DNA of 8,332 bases, taken from positions 1-8,332 of the forward strand of contig JAIPFU010000075.1 of the NCBI GenBank assembly GCA_021736505.1. Reading direction: 5' to 3'. The notes beneath the pieces were generated by a model. It was not told the origin of the DNA and did not search any database. It saw nothing but the letters and a program-made list of their open reading frames with translations. This document shows positions 1 to 5,996 of the stretch, piece after piece; position 1 is the stretch's first letter, and the number at the start of each line of letters is the position of its first letter. This DNA is from Spirochaetia bacterium (GTDB taxonomy: Bacteria > Spirochaetota > Spirochaetia > PWKH01). Position numbers and translations under genes: made by a program.

Positions 1-1268
1 AAAGTAAGGGAATCGGCGTCTTTGGTACCGATGTACAGGAGACAGGAATTCCAGCTGATATTTGGCGATTCTATATGTATTATAATAGACCGGAAAAGGC
101 AGATGCAGTATTTACCTGGAAGGATTTTCAAGAGAAAGTCAATGGTGAATTGATAGGAAATCTGGCAAATCTCGTAAACAGGACTTTATCTTTTATAAAC
201 AGATTTTATAATGCTTCAATTCCTGATTCAGAAGTCGATGCATCTTTTAGTGAATATGTTCATAATGAGGAGCAGAAAATAACAGCACATTTGGAACGGG
301 CGGAGATTCGTGATGCCTTTCGAAGGATTTTCAGCTTGAGTTCATATGGAAATAGATTATTTCAGAATGGAGAACCGTGGAAAACAAGGGAAACGGATCC
401 TGAAGCTGCAGAAAAACTGCTTGCATCCTTGAGTTTTCTTATAAAGGATTTAGCAATTATGATAGAACCCTTTCTACCTGCTACATCCAAGAGGATATTA
501 ACTTTTTTTGATTTTGCGGATGCTTCGTGGAAAGATTTAGGTAATGTAAAAGGACTTGGGGAAATTAAGAATATTGAAATCCTGTTTTCCAGACTTGAAG
601 ATGAACAAATAAAGCAGCTGCAGTTAAAATATTCCGGGAAACAGCAGAATAATAGCCCGAATGAAACCTCGAATGAAACGAATGAATCTCCGGAGGAAAA
701 TCAAATGACTGAACTGGAAAAAACCTTTATAGAAAAAATAGATTTACGAGTAGCTAAAATTACAGAAGTACAACGTCATCCTGAGGCCGATAAACTCTAT
801 ATTGAAACAATAAATTTTGGAAATTCAGAATCTGCGGCTGCAGAATCTGTTGATGGAAATAGTAGCACCGCAGAAAGTTCAGAAGAGCGACAAATAGTAT
901 CTGGCTTAGTCCCATTTTATTCTGAAGAAGAGCTGTTGGGACATCATATTATTGTTGTATACAACCTGAAACCTGCAAAACTCAGGGGTGTAAAGAGTCA
1001 GGGAATGCTTCTAGCTGCTGAATCTTCTGGAGAAAATGATGAGAAAACGATTGAAGTAATATTTGCTGATAATCTGGAACCAGGGACAAGAATATTTTTG
1101 GAAGGGGAGCAGCTTCCCGAAAGTACTCCCAAAAAACTTAAAATTGACGACTTCTTTTCAGTCCCTTTAAAAGTTAAGAACGGCGAAGTTTATGTGGACA
1201 ATAAGCGACTTTCGGGAAAAGGTGATCCACTAACGACTAAAAAGATAAAGAACGGAGATGTTGGTTGA
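1..1268 (+). CDS. metG: Methionyl-tRNA synthetase, C-terminal part (5' end outside window)
   Basis: This enzyme charges tRNA-Met with methionine in the cytoplasm. The gene is cut by the left edge; the first whole codon is at base 3 and the frame is open from there. The protein enters just after the catalytic KMSKS loop (SKGIGVFGTDVQETG, then DIWRFYMYYNRPEK), which is typical of MetRS. An alpha-helical anticodon-binding domain follows (FTWKDFQEKVNGELIGNLANLVNR; IMIEPFLPATSKRI), to about base 600. A polar Asn/Glu/Ser/Thr linker covers about 630-704. From about 705 there is an EMAPII/Trbp111-type OB-fold tRNA-binding domain (IDLRVAKI, HPEADKLY, RQIVSGL, NLKPAKLRGVKSQGM), which dimerises MetRS in other bacteria. 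Two oddities are an Ala/Ser/Glu-rich insertion in the OB fold (about 819-886) and a strong ribosome-binding site with ATG at the domain boundary. The stop is TGA at 1266-1268. Confidence 0.96.
   Translation, partial: SKGIGVFGTDVQETGIPADIWRFYMYYNRPEKADAVFTWKDFQEKVNGELIGNLANLVNRTLSFINRFYNASIPDSEVDASFSEYVHNEEQKITAHLERAEIRDAFRRIFSLSSYGNRLFQNGEPWKTRETDPEAAEKLLASLSFLIKDLAIMIEPFLPATSKRILTFFDFADASWKDLGNVKGLGEIKNIEILFSRLEDEQIKQLQLKYSGKQQNNSPNETSNETNESPEENQMTELEKTFIEKIDLRVAKITEVQRHPEADKLYIETINFGNSESAAAESVDGNSSTAESSEERQIVSGLVPFYSEEELLGHHIIVVYNLKPAKLRGVKSQGMLLAAESSGENDEKTIEVIFADNLEPGTRIFLEGEQLPESTPKKLKIDDFFSVPLKVKNGEVYVDNKRLSGKGDPLTTKKIKNGDVG
692..707 (+). promoter_or_regulatory. Possible internal ribosome-binding site and ATG inside metG
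   Basis: GGAGG at 692-696 is followed by 8 nt and an in-frame ATG at 705-707. This ATG is the first residue after the low-complexity linker and immediately before the tRNA-binding domain. Translation from it would give a separate 187-residue protein made of the Trbp111-like domain. The spacing and sequence are seen directly; use of the site is inference, because Glu-rich coding (CCG GAG GAA) can produce GGAGG by chance. Confidence 0.4.
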
Positions 1269-1420
1269 TTCTCAGACGCAGTGAGAGCTGAGTAAGTTAG
1301 ATGAAGCTTACTCTCCCGAGAGAGTACCGAGTACGTAAGGTTGAATCTTCTGCTCTTCCGCTCTTCAGCCCATTGCTGCGATTTAGGAGACGAGGACTCC
1401 TGGCTTTAGGGCTTTTTCTG
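1269..1420 (+). ncRNA. Candidate structured RNA or structured 3' UTR after metG
   Basis: This non-coding stretch is about 50% GC (75 of 150 bases in 1271-1420), clearly above the AT-rich genes around it. It can form several perfect short stems: TCTCA/TGAGA (1270-1274 with 1282-1286), GAGTAAG/CTTACTC (1290-1296 with 1307-1313), TACTCTC/GAGAGTA around a CCGA loop (1309-1315 with 1320-1326), and CTTAC/GTAAG (1307-1311 with 1335-1339). The last three share bases 1309-1311 and so cannot all form together. GCTCTTC occurs twice (1352-1358, 1360-1366). A hairpin followed by a T run closes it. I do not recognise tmRNA, RNase P RNA, SRP RNA or a known riboswitch in it. It may be a 3' UTR, a small RNA or a leader of the downstream gene. 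Confidence 0.35.
1367..1417 (+). terminator. Probable intrinsic terminator downstream of metG
   Basis: AGCCC (1367-1371) can pair with GGGCT (1409-1413), enclosing a second stem AGGAG/CTCCT (1385-1389 with 1397-1401). The outer stem runs directly into TTTTT (1413-1417). The two-part stem with internal loops is less compact than a textbook terminator, so the call is moderate. Its position 100-150 nt after the metG stop suits termination of metG or of an RNA made from this gap. Confidence 0.5.
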
Positions 1421-1424
1421 GGTA

Positions 1425-1455
1425 TTGATGCCTTTCATTCATCGGTTTTTACAAT
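1425..1455 (+). promoter_or_regulatory. Weak candidate promoter for the FemX-like gene
   Basis: TTGATG (1425-1430) and TACAAT (1450-1455) are separated by 19 bp, longer than the preferred 17. The -10 box ends 9 nt before the TTG start codon, so the transcript would have a leader of only a few bases. It lies just downstream of the probable metG terminator, where a promoter for the next gene is expected. The -35 match and spacing are poor. Confidence 0.25.
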
Positions 1456-1464
1456 GGAAAAATT

Positions 1465-2508
1465 TTGAAAAAAGCGAAAACATATAAGAGGGAATGCAGA
1501 GAGAATACTATTTTTCAGTCTTCGTATTGGTCGAAGATTAAAAGAAAAAATGGATGGAAATCCTTTTCTGTAAAAAGTGACCTTGGAACTCCCATTATAT
1601 GTTTAGAAAAATCTTTTTTTAAGATATTTATATTAGTTTATATCCCCGGGATTAACAGCTGCAGCATTACTCATGAAAATACCGCCATCCAATCACTTGC
1701 TGAATCAATAAGAGCATTTATTGGGCCCCGTTGTTTTCTTATACGTTTAGACTCCTTCGAACCGCAAACCTCAAATGGCAGCAAACTTCAGTTTTATAAA
1801 AACCCTTCAGGACAGGAACATCTATTCAAGGAATTCAGAAAAAAGAACTCACTTATCCGCAGAGATTTGGAAATTCAGCCTAAAACTACCGTGCAGCTTA
1901 ATTTAACAGAATCACTTGATAAAATTAGAAATCGTTATCGGAAGAGAGCTGTAAGAAGTATAAAAAAAGCTTCTGCTTCAGAAATAAGAGCAAAATATTA
2001 TGACTCTACAAATCTGACTAGCAATATTTTTGATGGGTGGTATCAATTATACAGAGAAACGGCTGAAAGGGATGGATTTTCATTGAGAAGCAGGCAGTAT
2101 TTAAAAAGTCTAATTACACAATCAAATTCTCTTACAAAATCCAGATTATTTATTAGTGAAATAAACCAAAACATGATAGCTGGAGCTATAGTAGTATATA
2201 ATAGTTTTTGTGCTTATTATCTGTATGGTGCGACCAGCCGGCTAGCTAAAGAAAAGGGGGCAATGTATTTTCTGCAGGATTATATCATTGCCAATTTAAA
2301 AACTGAAACTGCCTGCTACGATCTTTATGGTATTGCTGCACCTGATTCAGTGGAACATCATCTTAAAAGTCTAAATATGTTTAAAACAAGTTTCGGAGGA
2401 AATATCGTTGAAAGAATTGGAGTAATCGATATTCCTCAAGATCCCTGTATATATAAGATTTTCAGCTCAATAGAAAAACTATGGTTTAAGAAAAAAAGAA
2501 ATTCTTAA
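1465..2508 (+). CDS. FemA/FemB/FemX-family peptidoglycan aminoacyl transferase
   Basis: A 347-residue protein of the FemAB/FemX GNAT-fold family, whose members use aminoacyl-tRNA to add amino acids to the lipid II stem peptide at the inner face of the membrane. Visible signatures are the N-terminal FQSSYWSKIKRKNGWKSF stretch (residues 17-34), TTVQLNLTESLDKIRNRYRKR (about 141-161), the second GNAT half with FISEINQNMIAGAIVVY and YYLYGATS (about 229-258), and the end motif YDLYGIAAPD...FKTSFGGNIVERIG (about 285-319). The length is close to single-chain FemX-type enzymes and no seryl-tRNA-synthetase-like coiled-coil insertion is evident. The TTG at 1465 is the only common start codon before the conserved N-terminus; an in-frame stop lies at 1426-1428 and the next Met is residue 267. 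There is no good Shine-Dalgarno. The neighbouring murD supports a cell-wall role. The amino acid added cannot be predicted. Confidence 0.82.
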   Translation: MKKAKTYKRECRENTIFQSSYWSKIKRKNGWKSFSVKSDLGTPIICLEKSFFKIFILVYIPGINSCSITHENTAIQSLAESIRAFIGPRCFLIRLDSFEPQTSNGSKLQFYKNPSGQEHLFKEFRKKNSLIRRDLEIQPKTTVQLNLTESLDKIRNRYRKRAVRSIKKASASEIRAKYYDSTNLTSNIFDGWYQLYRETAERDGFSLRSRQYLKSLITQSNSLTKSRLFISEINQNMIAGAIVVYNSFCAYYLYGATSRLAKEKGAMYFLQDYIIANLKTETACYDLYGIAAPDSVEHHLKSLNMFKTSFGGNIVERIGVIDIPQDPCIYKIFSSIEKLWFKKKRNS

Positions 2509-3857
2509 TAACGGTTTTTTAGAAAATCTTTGACAGCTTTTGTAAACTTATCGCCCCGTACTTTTTCATTTGGAAAATGCTCAAAAGAAGCTGCCCCGGG
2601 AGAGAAAAGAATAGTTTTTTTGGAATTAGCATCACTCTTATTTAGATTATTATTTGAAATATATGAAAGAATTTGGCTGAAATTATAATGATGTATACGT
2701 GTATAGGGTATTTCATTAGCATCAAAAAGCTGTGACAATTTATTACTGAAAGAACCCGGGAGCAGATATATGGAGTCTACATTTCTGTAAATATCTACAA
2801 ATGCATCAGTAAAGAGGGATTTATCAGTTCCTCCGCAGAGGAGTATAATTTTCCCGCTTACTGAAGTTACGGCATGCAAAACTGCTTCCGGTATAGTAGA
2901 GGAGGAGTCATTAATAAAATGCAGACTTCGCCAGCTTCCAAGATACTCCATTCTATGAGGAAGACTTTTAAATTCTTTTAAGCCCTTAAGCCTATTATAT
3001 ATTTTCGGATTTAAATATTCTGCAGCAGAAGCAGCCAAAATAATATTGTCCAAGGGGATATAAGTATTCTTTTGGAAGTCGAGAATCTCTCTAGAATCCT
3101 GATTTGAAAAAAGATGAGATAATAGGATATTATCTGTATCAATGAACTCAGAGTTTTTCAGCTGGATCCCTTGCTCATTTAAGATTTTTTTGTTTTTTAA
3201 TAGGGTGATTGTTTTGAAACTGTTGTCGGATATAAAACTTTTATCCTCAAGGTACTCTTTAAATCCTTCTCTGTAAGTATTTATGTGATCCCGATAAAGT
3301 GCTGTAAGAACTGATAAATTGCATTTTAGTGGTGTTTTAAGGAATTTCAAATCCCTGAGCTGCCAGGAAGATACCTCAATAACAACAGGATCGTGCAGTG
3401 TATCTTTAGCAAAATTTGAATTAAGAAGTTCAAAAAGGGAAATCCCCATGTTTCCTGCAATATCTGTTCCCGAGAAAAACGGCTTCAGCAAGTGATAGAT
3501 AATATATGCAGTGGAAGTTTTCCCTTTTGTTCCAGTTACTGCAGCTAATGGGCGGTTGTTTATTTTTAAGAAAAAAGAAAGATCAGTCTCAACCTTTTTT
3601 GAAAGTGATAAAAGAGGGCTGTCTATTGGTACCGCAGTATTTTTTATTACAAGATCCGCCCAATTGAAATCATTTTCAGAATGACGGCCGAGTCTATATG
3701 TAACATTATTACTGCTATAAATATATTTCAATGCTGGTTTCAGAGATTCCTCATCTTTTAAGTCTGTGATGTGGACTGTATGCCCTTGGGATATAAAATA
3801 GTTTGCTGCGGAGATACCGCCGGTATGAAGGCCTAAGCCGAAAATTAAAACTTTCAC
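2505..3857 (-). CDS. murD: UDP-N-acetylmuramoyl-L-alanine--D-glutamate ligase
   Basis: MurD is the cytoplasmic, ATP-dependent ligase that adds D-glutamate to UDP-MurNAc-L-alanine. At 450 residues it has the usual length. Visible features in order are an N-terminal Rossmann-like UDP-binding domain (MKVLIFGLGLHTGG, residues 1-14; TDLKD 31-35), the Mur-ligase ATP-binding loop GTKGKTST (109-116), EVSSWQL (161-167), DHINTYREGFKEYLEDK (190-206, containing the region of the carbamylated Lys), PHRMEYLG (300-307), NDSSSTIPEA (316-325), GGTDKS (342-347) and SPGAASFEHFPNEKVRGDKF (419-438). The start is GTG at 3857-3855; it lacks a Shine-Dalgarno but sits exactly where a leaderless transcript would begin. 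The 3' end overlaps the convergent FemX-like gene by 4 bp. All key motifs are present, so the gene appears intact. Confidence 0.95.
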   Translation of the reverse strand: MKVLIFGLGLHTGGISAANYFISQGHTVHITDLKDEESLKPALKYIYSSNNVTYRLGRHSENDFNWADLVIKNTAVPIDSPLLSLSKKVETDLSFFLKINNRPLAAVTGTKGKTSTAYIIYHLLKPFFSGTDIAGNMGISLFELLNSNFAKDTLHDPVVIEVSSWQLRDLKFLKTPLKCNLSVLTALYRDHINTYREGFKEYLEDKSFISDNSFKTITLLKNKKILNEQGIQLKNSEFIDTDNILLSHLFSNQDSREILDFQKNTYIPLDNIILAASAAEYLNPKIYNRLKGLKEFKSLPHRMEYLGSWRSLHFINDSSSTIPEAVLHAVTSVSGKIILLCGGTDKSLFTDAFVDIYRNVDSIYLLPGSFSNKLSQLFDANEIPYTRIHHYNFSQILSYISNNNLNKSDANSKKTILFSPGAASFEHFPNEKVRGDKFTKAVKDFLKNRY

Positions 3858-3863
3858 GATTTC

Positions 3864-3892
3864 ATAGTAGTATGATAAAAAAAAATTGGCAA
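3864..3892 (-). promoter_or_regulatory. Promoter of murD, predicted leaderless
   Basis: Read on the minus strand, TTGCCA (3892-3887) and TACTAT (3869-3864) are 17 bp apart, the optimal sigma-70 spacing, with an A/T tract in the spacer. Only six bases separate the -10 box from the GTG start of murD, so the usual transcription start falls on the G of the start codon. The absence of a Shine-Dalgarno before murD agrees with a leaderless mRNA. Inferred from sequence only. Confidence 0.6.
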
Positions 3893-3906
3893 TATGGAAT
3901 TAAGTA

Positions 3907-3935
3907 TTGACCTAATAGTTAGATATTGTCATAAT
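3907..3935 (+). promoter_or_regulatory. Promoter of the bS22-like gene
   Basis: TTGACC (3907-3912) and CATAAT (3930-3935) have a 17-bp spacer, each with one mismatch to the sigma-70 consensus. Transcription would begin near 3942 and give a leader of about 65 nt before the GTG at 4007. The box lies 14 bp from the -35 of the divergent murD promoter, so the two are back to back. Confidence 0.65.
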
Positions 3936-4006
3936 AGGCGAACTAGTTTAAATGTCTGCGTACATTATTAATATATACAAAACATTACGAAAGGAGAGAC
4001 GATACA

Positions 4007-4099
4007 GTGCCTTGTGGAAAAAAAAGAAAAAGACATAAAATAGCAACTCACAAAAGAAAGAAAAAACTGAGAAAAAATAGACATAAAAAACGAAAATAA
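4007..4099 (+). CDS. bS22/mS38-like small ribosomal protein (AURKAIP1/COX24 domain), 30 aa
   Basis: A 30-codon gene from GTG (4007) to TAA (4097-4099). The product begins MPCGKKRKRHKIATHKRKKK and ends in NRHKKRK; 18 of 30 residues are Lys or Arg and 3 are His. I recognise this as the short bacterial AURKAIP1/COX24-domain family of Bacteroidetes and spirochaetes, related to mycobacterial bS22 and mitochondrial mS38, which bind small-subunit rRNA. The preceding AAGGAG (3991-3996) stands 10 nt before the GTG. A strong promoter lies upstream and an intrinsic terminator downstream, so it forms a single-gene transcription unit of about 250 nt. The extreme composition could suggest chance coding in A-rich DNA, but the exact family start and flanking signals argue that it is real. 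Its role in the ribosome here is inferred from family membership. Confidence 0.88.
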   Translation: MPCGKKRKRHKIATHKRKKKLRKNRHKKRK

Positions 4100-4143
4100 T
4101 TTTTACATGTTAACAGCATAAAAATTACTCATCAATTACATAT

Positions 4144-4191
4144 ATCTGCATATTTCTGTATTATTATACTAGAAAATATGCAGATTTTTTT
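4144..4191 (+). terminator. Intrinsic terminator of the bS22-like gene
   Basis: ATCTGCATATTT (4144-4155) and AAATATGCAGAT (4174-4185) form a perfect 12-bp stem with an 18-nt loop, and a run of seven T follows (4185-4191). There is no matching T run on the minus strand, so it acts only on rightward transcription. The stem is AT-rich and the loop unusually large, but the perfect pairing with T tract makes the call firm. Confidence 0.85.
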
Positions 4192-4352
4192 GTCAATTTG
4201 AGTTTTCTTCTTATTTTCTAATTACTGGCAGATGATTTGCTAGTACCTTAATGTAGATACCTAGCTTGCTCAGCTTGGCAGCTCGTTCTATATGCTTGTG
4301 GAATGTGTTTATATGTGTTTATTTTAAAAACTTGAGCAAAATATATGAAAAC
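4192..4352. other. Non-coding gap between convergent transcription units
   Basis: No gene was found here. It lies between the terminator of the bS22-like gene and the stop of the uridylyltransferase gene. A short inverted repeat GCTAG/CTAGC (4239-4243 with 4261-4265), clustered AGCT words (4263-4284) and a perfect 10-bp tandem duplication (4303-4322) are the only structure seen. No convincing minus-strand terminator with a T run follows the uridylyltransferase gene. Confidence 0.5.
4303..4322. repeat. Perfect 10-bp tandem duplication
   Basis: The unit ATGTGTTTAT occurs twice without a gap at 4303-4312 and 4313-4322. It is in non-coding DNA and looks like a simple slippage product. Confidence 0.8.
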
Positions 4353-5942
4353 CTAAAACACCATATCTCGTTTGATGCTCTCAATAGTCTTCTCTATGAA
4401 ATTACCATTACTATCCGCATAAAACCCATATTTTTCCAGTAGAAGTTTTCTTAAACCGAAATGCAGTTTATTTGTGAATTCAAGGATATTTTTAGTATTT
4501 TCTGAAATTGAAGATTCTTTTAACTCTTTAAGGATATAGGGAGACTGGGAAGTAAGAATACTTTCAACGAGAAGTTTTGCAGCAATAAACCTTTCATATT
4601 TGTTGACACCAAGAATAAGAGGGTTTTCAAGGAGTCCAATTATTTCCCAGGTTATTTGTTCTGCTTGTGAATATGAACCTGCATCCTTTTCCTGATTGCT
4701 TAAGCGTATAGGCAGGTCATTAATAATTGAATCTAAATTGGGAACAAGATATGAAAGGTTGAAAATTCCAGCAGCGCAATTGAATAATATTGGTTTGCCG
4801 GATTCTTCTGCATCAAGTACAGTTTGCTTACTTATTCCAGGACCGATATCATAACAATCAAAACTCCCTGATTCAGTTTCTATAAGAACACCGCCTTTTA
4901 CATCCACCGGCGTTTTGAAAGAGAACTCAAAGGAACTGTTACTTCTGCTCAATGCACTTACAGCTAAGAGAACTGGGTCAAGAGTGTTTCCTAGATTGTC
5001 AACATTACCCAAAAGTGCAAATTTTTTGTTTTTAGAGAATAATTCCTTATAAATATCCTTAAGTACAAGAAAATTCTGTCCATGGCCCCCTGGAAGAGAA
5101 AGCGGATTGTTTTTTTTATTCCAGGCATTACTGAAAATTGATAAAGGATATCCATCCCGAGTAGAGGTGAAAGCTGCTATAAGAGGTTGCTGAGCGCTGT
5201 AACAGGAAGTTACATCAAATCCAGTATAGTTAATAAGGTTTTTGAGAATATCAGAATTTTTATATGCTTTATACTCAGTCCTAAGTTTCTCTTCAGTGAA
5301 TGTGCTAGTCATCTGGAAAAGGGGGATTCCAGAAAGGTGAGGAAGATTTTTTTCGGGGTATACCTGTTTAATAAGTTCATTATATCTCATTGTTTCAATA
5401 AGAAGAGAGCGCATTTTAAGTTCAATAAATGTATTTCCAGGTGTGCCGTCAGGTTGGGTAAAAGCAGGAGTAATCCCCTTCGGTTTATCTTTACTTAGGG
5501 ATGATAGCGCTGCAAAGGTTTTTTCGACTAAAGAAAAGACTTCTTTCCCATAGGACGAGTTTTTTTTCTTATCTATGTAACTAGTGGCAGAACCGCCATT
5601 TAATATTCCGTATGCTGTATAGGGATAAAGCAGTATACCTATTCGCTTTAGGGATGAGATATCAGCAATCCAAGCATTCTCAGACCATGACAAAAGGAGA
5701 TCTTTCGGGGAAAAATTCGGCAGAAATTCTTCAATAAATGTTTCCAGTTTTTTTTGGGTAATTCGAAAGAGTGGTTCATCTTCCGTGGAAAAAATTCGTT
5801 TATCATCCAATTCGGGAAATTTATTAAAATTACCTTCTTTATCAGTCTCTTTTTGCTGATGATTTACTATATCAAGAATATCTCTGGTTAGATCGACATC
5901 AATATTTTTCTTTCTGCATGCATCCAATAATTCTTTATTCAT
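4353..5942 (-). CDS. UDPGP-family UTP--sugar-1-phosphate uridylyltransferase
   Basis: A 529-residue cytoplasmic nucleotidyltransferase of the UDPGP family (eukaryote-type UDP-glucose/UDP-GlcNAc pyrophosphorylases), which joins UTP and a sugar-1-phosphate to make a UDP-sugar. Motifs in order are the nucleotide-binding loop LNGGSATSY followed by DKKKN (residues 113-127), PGGHGQN (284-290), the metal-binding GNVDNLGNTLDP (312-323), KTPVDVKGG (343-351) carrying the conserved Lys before GG, and FNCAAGIFNLSYL (387-399). The loop differs from the LNGGLGTxMG of UDP-glucose enzymes and from LAGGQGTRLG of UDP-GlcNAc enzymes, so the sugar is uncertain; glucose-1-phosphate is the default guess. The start is ATG at 5942-5940; no Shine-Dalgarno precedes it, and a promoter positioned for a leaderless mRNA lies directly upstream. 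It is divergent from the rpsF operon. Confidence 0.85.
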   Translation of the reverse strand: MNKELLDACRKKNIDVDLTRDILDIVNHQQKETDKEGNFNKFPELDDKRIFSTEDEPLFRITQKKLETFIEEFLPNFSPKDLLLSWSENAWIADISSLKRIGILLYPYTAYGILNGGSATSYIDKKKNSSYGKEVFSLVEKTFAALSSLSKDKPKGITPAFTQPDGTPGNTFIELKMRSLLIETMRYNELIKQVYPEKNLPHLSGIPLFQMTSTFTEEKLRTEYKAYKNSDILKNLINYTGFDVTSCYSAQQPLIAAFTSTRDGYPLSIFSNAWNKKNNPLSLPGGHGQNFLVLKDIYKELFSKNKKFALLGNVDNLGNTLDPVLLAVSALSRSNSSFEFSFKTPVDVKGGVLIETESGSFDCYDIGPGISKQTVLDAEESGKPILFNCAAGIFNLSYLVPNLDSIINDLPIRLSNQEKDAGSYSQAEQITWEIIGLLENPLILGVNKYERFIAAKLLVESILTSQSPYILKELKESSISENTKNILEFTNKLHFGLRKLLLEKYGFYADSNGNFIEKTIESIKRDMVF

Positions 5943-5948
5943 ATGTAC

Positions 5949-5977
5949 ACTATATCCAAAAGTATAAGTCTTATCAA
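5949..5977 (-). promoter_or_regulatory. Promoter of the uridylyltransferase gene, predicted leaderless
   Basis: On the minus strand TTGATA (5977-5972) and TATAGT (5954-5949) are 17 bp apart. The -10 box is followed by six bases (GTACAT) and then the ATG, so the expected transcription start is the A of the start codon. This is the same geometry as at murD. No Shine-Dalgarno is present between box and start. Confidence 0.62.
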
Positions 5978-5996
5978 TAAAAAAGTTTATATCTTA

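Noticed and set aside
1454..1468. Four-codon mini-frame ATG GAA AAA TTT TGA overlapping the TTG start
   Set aside because: It has no Shine-Dalgarno and is as expected by chance in AT-rich DNA; no evidence of a leader peptide.
2486..2520. Possible terminator between the FemX-like gene and murD
   Set aside because: The TTAAGAA/TTCTTAA stem is nearly all A/T, and six bases separate it from the T run, so it would be unstable and badly placed.
4262..4290. tRNA D-arm-like words (GCTCAGCTTGGCAG) in the non-coding gap
   Set aside because: The second half reads GCTC instead of the GAGC needed to close the D stem, and no acceptor, anticodon or T arm can be built around it.
5187..5498. Plus-strand open frame of 103 codons
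   Set aside because: It lies wholly inside the uridylyltransferase gene on the opposite strand, which has clear family motifs; the product shows no recognisable domain.
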